Assembly (NCBI GenBank): GCA_029215795.1
Contig: JARDYH010000001.1
Coordinates: 403,161,154-403,225,153, forward strand
Direction: 5' to 3'
Length of the DNA: 64,000 nt
Origin: Anniella stebbinsi
Taxonomy: Eukaryota > Chordata > Lepidosauria > Squamata > Anniellidae
A model generated the notes under the pieces. The model was not told the DNA's origin, did not search any database, and saw nothing but the letters and a program-made list of their open reading frames with translations. Below are positions 30,841-42,675 of the stretch, piece after piece. Position 1 is the stretch's first letter; every line of letters starts with the position of its first letter. The translations under genes and the position numbers were made by a program.

Positions 30841-33059
30841 TGCTAGAGGAAGCAGCCATTGTAGCTGACGCAGGAGGGAAGGGGGGAGACTCCACTGAGC
30901 ATGCGCCATAATCAAAATGGCCACTGGATTTCTTAAAGAGGCACAGCTTTAATTTAATAAAATCCACTTAAGCGAATTTTTAAAAAAGAAAAGCAGTTCC
31001 ACCTACACTACAATGGGAGGAAGTAGACCGTGCTATTGGATTAATGAAAAAGGCTCCCTGAACATAAGGACAGCTGCGCAAAAATGGTCGCAAGCCCTGA
31101 GTTCAATTTTCAGTTTTGGATTCAGGGGATTCTTTAATCTTTTTACTTTAAACTGCTCTCCTTCCCTCAGTCTTTCACCAATCTTCTTGAAATTTTCAGG
31201 TAATGTAAAACAAACATTTCTTTCTGGCACTTGTAAATTTCAGAGAGATTGGTGAAACATTTTCGATTTTATGGCTGTTAGAATGACCCCTCCCCAATTA
31301 TCACTTTAACATGGTGGAACGTGTTTTTTACTGACCGCCCTTAACAAGGGAGGCACTGCCGTGCCTCCCTTAATTCTAGGATTCTATGATCCTGGTTTGC
31401 AGCAGCTTTTATTGCCTTTCCCTGCCCTCTTGTAGCAGTGCCTGTGGCAGTCAGCTCTTCCCTTGACTTGCACATGCCTTCCATTGAAACCGGATCTGTT
31501 TTTGCTGGGAATGCCTTTCAATTTCCTCTTTGCACCTCCTTTCCCCTTTATCAGCTCAGCGCCTACAGATTATCCTGTTAAGAGGCAAAATGAGGACTTG
31601 TCAACCCTTCTTAGGCAGCCTTTACAATGAAAATAAGTCCCCTAACCTTTTTATAAATGCTTTATGTTCTGCTTCCTTTGCTGCGTCTCAATATAATTTT
31701 GACTGTCTCGAGGATCTCCAACACACACAAGGAGAGAAAAGGAAGAAGGAAGGGAGAATAATCATCATCATAATAACAAAATACTATTTCTGATGAGATG
31801 ATAAGAGCCTTAGGTGTTACATGTAAAATCTCGCCTTCAAAGGGAGAAACTGAGAGAGGTATTTTGTAGAGCTCTGCGCGAATGGCCTCTCTAAATGATT
31901 CATCCTACTTGTTGACAGAGAGATTATGGGGTATTTTCACCATATTTCTCCTGGGGGAAGGGAAATTCTCCTGCATCTTCTTGGGTGGGACCCACCATTA
32001 GTAACTTCATCCTTTTTTCCATTAGGTTTATTATTTATTTATTTGTTTATTTATTTATTTTTGCAACTCTCTTGGCATCTTCCACAGTACCCCAGATCTA
32101 GCATCATTCTGGGGCATTATGGGAGCAGGTGGGGGGAAGGAGAGAATCGCAGCCATTATACACACACAATGGTGAAGAACATTTGGAGAGAATTCTACAA
32201 AGTTGCCTTTCCCCCCCCCCCCCGGGGGATGGCTGAGAAAAACAAAAATAAATAAACCTCAGAAATTTCCAGTGCTCATTTCAGTACAGCACTAATATTT
32301 TGTTCAGTGTTCAGTGCCAGTTCATAACCATAACCCCTGTCACCAACTGTCTGTCTTGCCTGGCCATGCAGATCTGCGCAGAAGTCCCTGCCTCTTTAAA
32401 TCAAGGCCTTTATGATGAGCAAAATAGAAGAAATGGAGTGTTTGTGATACAGAAATCAATAGTTAAGGTCTTTATCACACGAGTGGTTTGATTCACACCC
32501 GCCGCGACTTTGATCCAATTCTTTCACATGATGTCATCCCCCTCGCACTGCTCTCGCGCCCCAAGTACTCCATTTCCCGTTACACTTTCAAAGTATCCCT
32601 GAACGGGGATTGTCCATTTGCTTCCCTCCTCCACAGGCTTAGCTGAGGTATCAGAGCAAAACCTACCACGTGTGATCAAAAAGCTACACTTGCATAGGAA
32701 ACGGAGGGGGAACCCACATAAGCAAAATGGATAGGTGTGATAAACGCATAAACAGAAAAGGGAGGTTGCCAATAAAAAAATGAAATAGGCAAAATGTGTG
32801 TGTAGCAACTGCTAAACTGAAAGGAAGTCTTTCTGTTTGATTCCTTTGTTTCTTTTGAAGTTTCATTCTGCAAATAATGATAATAAGAATGATAATAACC
32901 ACCACAAGATGCTAGAGTTACAAGGAATTTTGGAAATTCTTCTAGCAGTGAAGGTTATAAATGCTGAATTGCAGTTGCTAAACTCTACCTAGAGATAGAC
33001 AGAGAAGATGGATAACATATTATCTTAACAGGAGGAATGTTTAGATGAGCCCTCCCTCT

Positions 33060-33060
<1 letters not shown>
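30841..33060. other. No recognised gene; scattered low-complexity tracts
   Basis: Includes a TTTA run at about 32028-32060, a C-run at about 32210-32224, and no identifiable gene. Plus frames at 31530-31793 and 31926-32255 lack signatures. Part may be unique sequence. Confidence 0.4.

Positions 33061-33063
<3 letters not shown>

Positions 33064-33119
<56 letters not shown>
33064..33119 (+). repeat. (CT)n(CA)n compound microsatellite
   Basis: CT run followed by CA run, abutting the left end of MITE family G copy 2. Confidence 0.97.
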
Positions 33120-33122
33120 ATA

Positions 33123-33886
33123 TGGCTGAATTTGGATGACACAATTAGCAACTGGGGGGGGAAATCGTCAGTTGTATTGACTATCGTGTCATCTGACTGC
33201 TGCCATAGTCAACTCAGCACTGATCCTAATCCACACCACAGTTGATTATTTATTACTAGGGGTGTGCACGGACCCCCCAGATCGGATCGGGACCCGGATC
33301 GGGACCTCCAATTTTGTCATGGATCGGTTCGGACAAAATCGGAGGCCCCCCGGACCGGATCGAGTCCGATCCTGATCCAAAAATCGTAAATTTTTGGATT
33401 GGCCGCCATTTTTTTCCCCATAGACTTGCATTGCAATGCAAGTCTATGAGGAAAAAATGGCGGCGGGTGGGTGAGGGGGGGCCTAACTCTCTCCCCCCCG
33501 GGGCCGTCCGCTGTGGACGGCCCCGGCAGGTAAGCCCCCTCCCCCGTGCTCCCTACCCCCCCTGGGGCCGTCTGCTTCCATCCGCTGGCGCCCGGCGGTG
33601 GAAGCGGCGGTGGGCACCAGTGGGCGCCCGCCGATCCGCCGATCCGCCAAACCGGTTCGGAGCCTTTTCGGATCGGTTCGGACTGGATCGGCGGAGCCAG
33701 CTGTTGGATCGGAAATCGGATAATTTATCCGATTTCCCACTGGACCGGACTCGGATAGTGGATCAGGTCCGATCCAGTGCACATCCCTATTTATTACCAT
33801 GCTGTGTGGGGAGTACCCCCTAGATGAACAACTGTAAAGTTGATTATTACCCCACCATTGACTATTGTATTGTCGGAATTCAGCCA
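33123..33886. mobile_element. MITE family G, copy 2, split by hAT copy A3
   Basis: The left part 33123-33256 and right part 33790-33886 together match the uninterrupted copies at 27987-28221 and 34997-35223. The interruption is a complete family A element. Confidence 0.93.
33257..33789 (+). mobile_element. Non-autonomous hAT element, family A, copy A3 (533 bp, no array)
   Basis: TAGGGGTGTGCAC to GTGCACATCCCTA with a perfect 8-bp TSD TTTATTAC (33249-33256 and 33790-33797). It retains both subterminal regions and the ATTGCAAT palindrome, but the whole palindromic array is absent. Left and right linkers join at CTGGCGCCCG (33585-33594), a 10-mer that flanks the array in copy A1 (5024-5033 and 6297-6306). 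Confidence 0.97.
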
Positions 33887-34783
33887 ATGTGTTGAATAGA
33901 GAAATATGCAAACATGTGAGCATGCCCTGTTCAAAGACGTCAATGTGAGTGCAAGCACAACTGTGACCATGTGACCACTGACAAGGAAGTGCCTCAAGGC
34001 CTCCTCCTTGGATAAGCATTGGATAAAGGCATCCAGAGACAAAGACACACTCAGAAATCACTGCATTGTATTGTGTTTTCCAGAAGAGATATGACGGACA
34101 AAAGGGCAGCCGGGTAGGGCTGGCCCACCCTTTATGCATAGTGAGGCACCCACCACAGGCAGAAGATGCTGGAGATTAGGAAGCAGTGACCAGGTGTTGC
34201 GCAGATTGGGTGAGACTTTGCCATCTCCCATTTGATTTCCACAAGTTTTCCATTTGTGAAAAGCAAGCAGTAATTCCAAACATGAATGGGACGCTCCGAG
34301 AATGCTGGCAATCTCAAGTGTGGCTCGTTCATTCATCCCTTGGTAAATGCTGGTCAAAAAGGAACTGAAACAAATTTCCAATGGCTCCTTAGGCAATCCT
34401 TGTTGGAATGCTGGAGTGCAGCCTGCATTTGTTCCCTGAGGTTCTCTGTGTTGTGCCTGGCCTAGATAACGATACTGCCTCTCTGCTTCAGTCTAATTTC
34501 AGAAACCGCTGAGTCAGGGCAATGCTTTTCAGTTGCAGGGTTTATCTTTGTCAGAGGGGTTCCTTGCATAGGAGGAATAATAAACAGAAGTGGTCCAGGC
34601 CTAGTTACTCCACCATCCATCCATCCAGTTTTCCCCATTTCCATTAAAGCTGTAATCAAAGTGCATGGTCTCATACACACACACACACACCATCACCATA
34701 CACACACCATATAGATATAGATATAGATACAGAAAGAAAGAGAGAGAGAGAGAGATCTTGTCTATTGTTTTTCTGTAATCTTC
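33887..34783. other. No recognised gene; CA and GA tracts
   Basis: CA repeats near 34675-34690, GATATA repeats near 34711-34730 and GA repeats at 34739-34755. The 218-codon minus frame that begins at 34139 extends into copy A3 and is not a gene. Confidence 0.45.
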
Positions 34784-34923
34784 GGGCGGATCTACACTGC
34801 TGCTTTAAAGCATTTTAAAGCGGTTTATAACAGTAGTGACAACTGTTTTTGGAGTGTGTCCTGGGCCGCAACAGTTGTCAGTACTGTTATAAAGTGCTTT
34901 AAAGCAGCAATGTAGATCCTGCC
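34784..34923. mobile_element. Foldback MITE, 140 bp
   Basis: Starts GGGCGGATCTACACTGCTG and ends CAGCAATGTAGATCCTGCC, inverted. The arms continue through CTTTAAAGC and AACAGT(A)GTGACAACTGTT to the centre near 34855. The flanks TTC (34781-34783 and 34924-34926) could be a 3-bp TSD, which would suggest PIF/Harbinger; this is tentative. Confidence 0.85.
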
Positions 34924-34996
34924 TTCATTTATTTTTGCAAAAGGTGCCAAGATCCCCATGTGCTGAGCACCCCCCCACACACACACACACACACTA

Positions 34997-35223
34997 TGGC
35001 TGAATTTGGACAACACAATAAACAACTGGTGTGGGGGAAACAATCATCAGTTGTTTTGACTATTGTGTCATCCGAATGCTGCCATAGTCAACTCAGCGCT
35101 GATCCAATCCACACCACAGTTGATTATTTATTACCATGTTGTGTGGGGAGTACCCCCTAGTTGAACAACTGTAAAGTTGATTATTACCCCACCATTGACT
35201 ATCGTGTCGTCCAAATTGAGCCA
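34997..35223. mobile_element. MITE family G, copy 3, uninterrupted
   Basis: TGGCTGAATTTGGACAACA to CGTCCAAATTGAGCCA. It carries a single TTTATTAC at 35127-35134 (a second empty site for copy A3). A CA microsatellite (about 34975-34994) abuts its left end. Confidence 0.9.
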
Positions 35224-36959
35224 ATGTCTTCAAATGGCTATTCGCATCCGGATGTGTCAATGCCCTCAGGATATCTCCTGGTAGGGTGACAATGATTGCA
35301 TTGTATATACTTTATGATGGAGATCTTAATGTACAGAGGATCTGTCTTTGCATTTCACCAAAGCAAGGGCTTTGTTTAACATAGAAATGGAGCACTGAGC
35401 TGTTCTCACAGCCATTCAACAACACTGGAGGTATTCATCAAGGTTATGTACTATAGGATGCCTGTGACCTTTATTCTAAACCTACAGAAGTGTCATCGAT
35501 GCTGAGGAGCGGGCTGTGTGTGTGTGGTGGGGGAGGGCAGATCTTGTAGAGTGTAGGGTGGGGTGTCCAACACCCTTCAGTCTGAGGACTGAATCCCCTT
35601 TTCAGAAAAGCTTTTGGGGGGTCACAATGCAATGGTAGGTGGTAAATGGGTTCTCCCCTCGCCACAATGGTGGTGCCCCCAGACTCAGAGAGATTAACAT
35701 CCAGTTGACTAGGAATGGGGAGAGTGAGGTTCAACTCTCCATGTAGCCACAAAAGTCACTGGGTGACCTTGGAGTAGGGACATCAGAGGAATCCATCCAG
35801 GGGATGAAGTTCACCGAGCTTTCATCAGCTTGGCCCCCTGGACTTTGGCCCGCTTCCCCACGCCCTGACCTAACTTGATGCAGATCGACTTGGGCTAGCT
35901 TGTGGAATCTGGGGTTCTTCCTCCCCCACCCCCACACAAAACATCATTTACACAAATTGTGACTGCAATCTGCATATTTTGCACAAATTATGGCCGCAAT
36001 TTGTGTACATGTAAATTTAAGGGAGGAGAAACCAAGAAGACTTCCCTGATTGTGTGAAAACCCGTGGCTTGGCTCACAAATGCAAGCTGAGCCAGGGGCT
36101 CCCAGTTAATCCAGCAAGCCTAAAAAGGGGCAGATTTTGTGCAGGAGGGAGTTGCAACTGACTCCAACCTCCTCCCTTTCCCCGCCCCCCTTTCTCAAGG
36201 TGATGGAATGAGATTTTCTCTCCTCTGCGAGGTTTACTCCACTGCCTTAGCTAAAGTGGACGTTTTCCTTACAGCCCTATCATTAACTCTCCTGTTTGGA
36301 GACGAGAGCTCTTCTGCTATCACCTCGAGAGCTATGTTGGCAGCAACTTGATGACAGCTTAAACCTTTCCCTGCTTCCTGCATGTCCTGGTATCAGTGCC
36401 GGCAACAAGCGAGCCTGCAAAGTACGGCTCCCATCTCTGTGTTACAAATGGTTTCTTTTTTTAAGAAAAGAAGGGCACAGGAAGAAAGGATTCCAGGCAG
36501 TGATGGAGGAGAAGCAGCTTATTTATGCTGCCCCTGGTTTGGAAAGCTGATGCCAGAGCCCTGGACAGAAAACACTGAATGTCTTTATATACGGTGTCCA
36601 TTCCTTCCCTGTATCTCATTCCCCTTCCCTGTTGCTTTCACCCTCGATTGCACCTCTTGTTATTGAGATGATACTCTGCCAAGCATATTTCACTTGCAGA
36701 GCATCTAATATGCTGTGTCGCTTCTGTTCTGTGGTCAGAAGCATTCACCCTGGTATTCCGATATCCATGTGTTTCACAGTCAGGGAATAAAGATGCACAA
36801 AAGTGGCCTAGACTGCCCAGGGGAGGTCCATCCCTTGGGATTCCCTCTCAGCCTCCTCTTGTCTGCTCTGAGACCTCCAGTGTCTCAAGTGGGTGGAAAG
36901 ATCACACATACACCCCTTGGCCCCAAGTGGCCTGTGGAATTCATTCTGCATGTAGTAAT
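35224..36959. other. No recognised gene; apparently low-repeat sequence
   Basis: No repeat family was recognised over 1.7 kb. Plus frames near 36139-36666 lack domains. Confidence 0.4.
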
Positions 36960-37724
36960 TAGGGATGTGCACACCCAAAAATATCGTATTTTATCGTTAT
37001 CAGAATTTCGGACCAAAAAAAATATTGTTTCTGATAATATCGTAGGTTAATCGTATCATCTTCATGATAATTATCGGAAATCCGATATTTAATTTGTAGC
37101 CCCATTGTGCCCTATAGAGCTGAATATTTTAGAAAAAAATGTCTATAACTTCTGTATTTTCACAGTTACAGGCTGTGTAACTATGAAAATACAAGTCAAA
37201 AGTTGCACAATCTTTAAAAAATTCATATAAAATACAGGGGTGGAGGGATTGATCTGAAATTTGGTACATATGTGTAGCAACATGTGCTAGACATGTGTAT
37301 GAAATTCGAGATTGATCCCTCCAACCCTCAATTTTAAATGAATTTTTAAAAGATCTTGCAACTTTTTGACAGGTCTGAATGAACGCATGTGGCGAGCTGT
37401 CATTCTGACCTGTCAGAACTGAAACGATCTTTAATAAATTCATATAAAATTGAGGGTTGGAGGGATCGATCTCAAATTTCATACACATCCTTAGGCATAC
37501 CCCATAAGCACTGTGACCAAGTTTCAAGCCTCTGACTTTTAAAATACAGAAGTTATAGGTTTATTTATATGGCAGTCCAATAATCCGATATAATCGGGCT
37601 GAAAATTATCGGATCAGATATTTATCGGAGGCTTTTCTATTGTATGGTTATCGTTAAACGCATGCATGATAAAGAGCATATCGTATCGTTATCGTACATT
37701 TTAACGATACGATACACATCCCTA
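36960..37724. mobile_element. AT-rich hAT element with family A-like termini (765 bp)
   Basis: Starts TAGGGATGTGCACAC and ends ACACATCCCTA with a perfect 8-bp TSD GTAGTAAT (36952-36959 and 37725-37732). Subterminal regions are dense in ATATCG, TTATCG and CGATA rather than the GGATCG repeats of family A. The interior has inverted blocks (ACTTCTGTATTTT near 37147 and its inverse near 37540; CTCCAACCCTCAATTTTA near 37318 and its inverse near 37445). The 132-codon minus frame inside is not a gene. Confidence 0.95.
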
Positions 37725-37934
37725 GTAGTAATCCATTGCAGAGCTTTTGGCACACTTTTTTTTTTTAATCAGAAAAATCCTTGGCTTTATTTAAAGCCAT
37801 AAAAAATAGCTGAGAAATGCAGAACATGTTGAGTGAGCTGGTGAAACTGCATTGAGAGATTGCTTGATTGTGTGGTGAGCAAGAACAACATGAATACCCC
37901 CCCTAAATACCACTGTGCAATTGTGTAGCACTCA

Positions 37935-38090
37935 CGTTTAGGCCAGTGGCGGGGAACCCTGCATATGTTGTTGGACTCCAACTCCGATTATCCCTGCCCA
38001 TTGGCTGTGCTGGCTGGGGCCGATGAGATTTGGAGCCCATCAACATCTGGAGATCCAGAGGTTCCCCGATCCACACCCTGTTTAGGTTTT
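37935..38090. mobile_element. Foldback MITE (GTTGTAGTCCAA type), diverged
   Basis: GGCGGGGAACCCTGCATATG, TTGTTGGACTCCAACTCC on the left; CATCAACATCTGGAGATCCA and GAGGTTCCCCGATCC on the right. Confidence 0.7.
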
Positions 38091-38407
38091 CTGATCCATT
38101 ATAAGTTATGGATGCATCAAGGCTTCAGAACCAGAGAGGAGCCAGTCATGTCCCTGTTTGTGAGCAAAAGAGCAATACGTTCCAATATGGTCTGGGTGCT
38201 TGAAGGTGGCAACCTTAATATGGAGCATAAGTACACCCCACCTCATTTTTAAAGACATCTGGCATGAATGCTGACATTGGAGTAATGCAGAAGAACAACG
38301 ACGCCAATAGCAGCAGCAACATCAACAACAACGGCAGCCTTATTGGTCATGAGATGTATTCCAAAACCAGTATACAATATAACAACTTTATTAGGATAAC
38401 TAAAAGA

Positions 38408-38431
38408 TTGCAACAACAACAACAACAACAA
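38408..38431 (+). repeat. (AAC)n microsatellite
   Basis: Eight CAA/AAC triplets. Confidence 0.9.
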
Positions 38432-38755
38432 GATGTGCAAGCTCTCAGGATCTCCAGATCTCTTCATTTGGCAAGATGTTATAAGGAGCAGGCCGCTGGT
38501 GGTGATAGAAGAGGGGGGTAGGGTGGCTGATTGGGTGTCGTAGTCAGAATCTCTGCAGTGATGACTCCAAGAATGACTAAGTCTATATCAATCCTTACAC
38601 CTTCCATGTTGTCTGCATTCACTTCTTTTGATGTTGTATGTTCAGCATTTAACAATCTCACCATAAGGAAAAGGGCACCATTGTACTTATCAGATCTGGC
38701 AAACGTGTGAGGTGGCTATTTTTAAAAGCATTCCCAGCAGGGGGACAATGTTCTT

Positions 38756-38757
<2 letters not shown>

Positions 38758-38786
<29 letters not shown>
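38758..38786 (+). repeat. (GA)n microsatellite
   Basis: Uninterrupted GA run. Confidence 0.95.
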
Positions 38787-38788
<2 letters not shown>

Positions 38789-40554
38789 AGAAATAAGGAG
38801 CATCCTTGGTAAAGAGGGACTATTGGATCTCACGCAGTAGCTGAAACTTGCAAGACATAGCAACTGTACATCTCTGTGAATCTCTTGCTGGCAAATTAGA
38901 AACTGCTTAGTTGCAGGGGGCTTTGAAACTGAGCTTTCTATGCTCACATTGCCTTAAATGAGGCCTGGCTGGATAAAACTGACTTCACAGACCAAAATCC
39001 CTTAATCTCTGGCATACTTAACTGTATTATCCAGATTACAAGAGTTGCACACACAGTAATTGCACTCAATGGAGAACCTGTGTGCAATTTCACACTATCC
39101 ATCCCCTTCCCCCTAAGTATCAATTCACTGTAATCCTCCAGAAACTACAGCTCAGAAAGCAGGTAGGATCTTTAAAAACAAAGCAAAAATAAACAATAAA
39201 GATACACACACAGAGAGGGAGGGAGAGTTATATGCAGAACACAAAAGAGAGATTGCCATGTTCTTGCACAGGTGGACATTGGTAGCAAATGTGAGGATCC
39301 AAGTGAGGTGGAGCCATAGAGGGGGACAAGATGTCATGCCCACTCAGGGAGGCAAAGCCTGTGGAACAGCAGTAGACCACCAAAGTCTGTAAAGTTAGTC
39401 ATAGAACCAGGACTTCTCAGATCCAAAACGGAATGGACATTGTGTCCCCTCTGTGACCTGTAGCCAAGGAAGTAGAAGGGTTTGGTGAAGGTTCTTCTGA
39501 TCTTTTGTAGCCTCCTTCAATGGAGGCACAATGGGCTGCTATGAGAAATCCATGCTCCACACTCACTGCCTCCTTAAAGCGAGAAAATCCAGAACCTAAG
39601 AATGACTCTATACTTGTTCATTCAGTTGCAGGGGGATTTCATTAGGTGTGGCTTTTCCATTGTGTTGCAGTGAAAGAAGAAGACTCACTGGGGAGAATGT
39701 TGTCTTGGTGCATGTTTGGGATCCCAAGGGGGCAGGGAGGATCTGGGAACCCTGTGTCCCCTTGGCCTCTCTTGCTTGTCCTCTCCTTTCCTGCAACCAC
39801 TTCATACCCTTCCCTTGTTCACAGCTGGGCATCTATAGGTCTCCATTCTGCCATGGGCCCTGCTGCTTCTTGGTCCCTGGCAGTACTTTGTCTAGGGCAA
39901 CCCTGGTTGACCATACTAGGCCTGGGACTTTTTATTCCAGGGTTCAATACTACTTGCTTTTCAGGAGCACCTTTCCCCACCCACCTTAGACTTCCTTCCT
40001 GTCTCTCTTTTGTCCTTGGCTCTGTATGTACTTTACTCCTCCTTTCCTTAATCCCTTGTCTTTTCTTTACATTAGGCTTTGTCTCCTCCATCTGCTCTTT
40101 GTTCATATTCCTAAAGCTCTCCATGAGCTTTCTGACACAAGAGAAATGGACAAACACTAGTGTCATTTACTGGAATTCATAGGAAGTGTGATCTGGGCAT
40201 AACCTATCAGGCTGAACTTTATGCAGTGTGGGCATAACCTATCAGGCTGAATCTGAGTGACCCTTTAAATAGGCTGTTGGATATACAAGACAAAGAAGTA
40301 CATTCAGGGGAATCTGGGGTTGCAAAATCAGTTACAAAGAACAAGTTTACTGTTCATTAGCACAGATGGACTAGTTTAAATGTTCAAAATGTGCCATCCA
40401 CCCAAATTTATTTATTTTTAAAGACTTGTCACATCCATGTTCCTCAACAGTGAGAGGCAGTGAAGAAAAAGACAGGGGTGTCACGTTGTGGTAGGGACTA
40501 ATGAGCCACATGATAATTCTATTCTTCTCTTAAAGCCTATTTTATACTATAAAC
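38787..40554. other. No recognised gene
   Basis: The longest frames, plus 39646-40182 (178 codons) and minus 39819-40166 (115 codons), overlap each other and match nothing I recognise. A 22-bp direct repeat lies at 40195-40216 and 40230-40251. Confidence 0.4.
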
Positions 40555-42127
40555 TAGGGGTGTGCACGGACCCCCCGGATCGGATCGGGACCCGGATCGG
40601 GACCTCCAATTTTGTCCCGGACCGGTTCGGACAAAATCGGAGGCCCCCCGGACCGGATCGAGTCCGATCCCGACCCAAAAATCGTACATTTTTGGATCGG
40701 CCGCCATTTTTTTCCCCATAGACTTGCATTGCAATGCAAGTCTATGAGGAAAAAATGGCGGCGGGTGGCTGAGGGGGGGCCTAACTCCCTCCCCCCCCCG
40801 GGGCCGTCCGCTGTGGACGGCCCCGGCAGGTAAGCCCCCTCCCCCGCGCTCCCTACCCCCCCTGGGGCCGCCCGCTTCCATCCGCTGGCGCCCGCGGGCG
40901 CCAGCGGATAGAAGCGGACGGCTCCGGGGGGGGTAAGCCCCCTTCCCCGCCACTGCTTACCTTCTCGGCCCGTCCGCTCCCGTCCGGCGCCGGCGGCTAC
41001 TACCAGCGGGCTCCGCGGCCTACTCTCGAGTAGCGCGCCGGGTGATGACATCACCCGGCGCGCCACCCTGGAGTAGGCCGCGGACCTGCTGGTAGTAGTA
41101 GGCGCCGGCGCCGGGACGGGAGCCGCCGGGACGGGAAGGTAAGGGCCCCCCTCCCCCCTCCGCGCGCCCCCTCCTCCCCTCCACGCACCCCCTGCTTACC
41201 TTCCCGGCCCGGCGGCTCCCGTCCGGCGCCGGCGCCTACTACTACCAGCAGGCTCCGCGGCCTGCTCTAGAGTAGCGCGCCGGTGATGACATCACCCGGC
41301 GCGCCACCCTAGAGCAGGCCGCGGAGCCTGCTGGTAGTAGTAGGCGCCGGCGCCGGGACGGGAGCCGCCGGGACGGGAAGGTAAGGGCCCCCCTCCCCCC
41401 TCCGCGCGCCCCCTCCTCCCCTCCACGCACCCCCTGCTTACCTTCCCGGCCCGGCGGCTCCCGGCCGGCGCCGGCGCCTACTACTACCAGCAGGCTCCGC
41501 GGCCTACTCTAGAGTAGCGCGCCGGGTGATGACATCACCCGGCGCGCCACCCTAGAGCAGGCCGCGGAGCCTGCTGGTAGTAGTAGGCGCCGGGACGGGA
41601 GCCGCCGGGACGGGAAGGTAAGGGCCCCCCTCCCCCCTCCGCGCACCCCCTCCGCGCGCCCCCTCCTCCCCTCCACGCACCCCCTGCTTACCTTCTCGGC
41701 CCGTCCGCTCCCGTCCGGGGCCGGCGGCTACCACCAGCAGGCTCCGCAGCCTGCTCTAGAGTAGCGCGCCGGGTGATGACATCACCCGGCGCACCACCCT
41801 AGAGCAGGCCGCGGAACCCGCTGGTAGTAGCTGCTAGTGCCGGACGGGAGCGGACGGGCTGAGAAGGTAAGCGCCCCCCTCCTCCCCCCCCCCCGCTGCC
41901 CACTTTCATCGGTGGGCGCCCGCTGGCGCCCGCCAATGGAAGCGGCGGTGGGCGCCAGTGGGCGCCCGCCAATCCGCCGATCCGCCGAACCGGTTCGGAG
42001 CCTTTTCAGACCGGTTCGGATTGGATCGGCCGATCCAGCTGCGGGATCGGAAATCGGATAATTTATCCAATTTCCCACTGGACCGGACTCGGATCGTGGA
42101 TCGGGTCTGATCCAGTGCACATCCCTA
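40555..42127 (+). mobile_element. Non-autonomous hAT element, family A, copy A4 (1573 bp)
   Basis: TAGGGGTGTGCAC to GTGCACATCCCTA with a perfect 8-bp TSD CTATAAAC (40547-40554 and 42128-42135). Same order as copy A1. The array has four cores, TGATGACATCACC, at 41043, 41284, 41527 and 41774 (spacing 241-247 bp). The ATTGCAAT palindrome is at about 40716-40746. Confidence 0.96.
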
Positions 42128-42383
42128 CTATAAACCTATATAACAGTTTTGTAGCAGTTCAGCTGTCAATAACCCGTTGACTCAAAGCATTCTTTAAAAA
42201 GTGATTCCAGTAGTATTTTCAGATGTTTCTAAAGCTTCTCTTCTTTGGTACCCAATCGACTCCTCGTTTTGACTCCTAATTTGTCATTTCTAGTATTCCG
42301 TTTCAAATGTGTATTTGGGTTCAGAGGGTTCTGCTTGACTTTCCAAGTGTTTAGTCCCAGATCTTTGGCAATGATGACAGCAG

Positions 42384-42588
42384 GGGAGGGGCCGTAGCTG
42401 AGCATGATAGACCACATACTTGGCATGCAGAAGGTCCCAGGTTCAATCCCCAGCTTCTCCAGGTAGGGCAAGGAAAGACTTCTGCCTGAAATGCTGGAGA
42501 GCCATGGCTGCTAGCAAGTGTCGACAATATTGGTCTAGATGGACCAAGGGTCTGAGTCAATAGGAAGCAGCTGCTTATGTTCCTATGC
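42384..42588 (+). repeat. tRNA-derived SINE, near full length
   Basis: The head GGGGCCGTAGCTGAGCATG (A-box-like), then GCATGCAGAAGGTCCCAGG and GGTTCAATCCC (B box) indicate a tRNA origin and Pol III promoter. The body follows: CTGCCTGAAATGCTGGAGAG, GTCTAGATGGACCAAGGGTC, then AGGAAGCAGCTGCTTATGTT at the end. Confidence 0.9.
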
Positions 42589-42675
42589 TCCCTCTCAGAA
42601 ACAAGCTTGCCTAGAGAGTTGCAATCAACAGTTTCTCCTGCGTGTTCTTGTCAGCTTCATCTCGGAGCAGGAGAA

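Noticed and set aside
33483..34139. 218-codon minus-strand frame
   Set aside because: It runs across the boundary of the hAT insertion into MITE sequence, so it cannot be an ancient gene.
37129..37527. 132-codon minus frame with repeated segments
   Set aside because: Entirely inside an AT-rich hAT MITE whose internal inverted blocks create the repetition.
39646..40182. 178-codon plus frame with hydrophobic stretches (and an opposite-strand 115-codon frame considered as a retroelement gag)
   Set aside because: No domain, no splice context, no neighbouring retroelement parts; hydrophobicity follows from pyrimidine-rich sequence.
42384..42460. Possible functional tRNA gene
   Set aside because: A/B-box-like segments are followed by a SINE body; it does not fold as a complete tRNA and recurs as a dispersed repeat.
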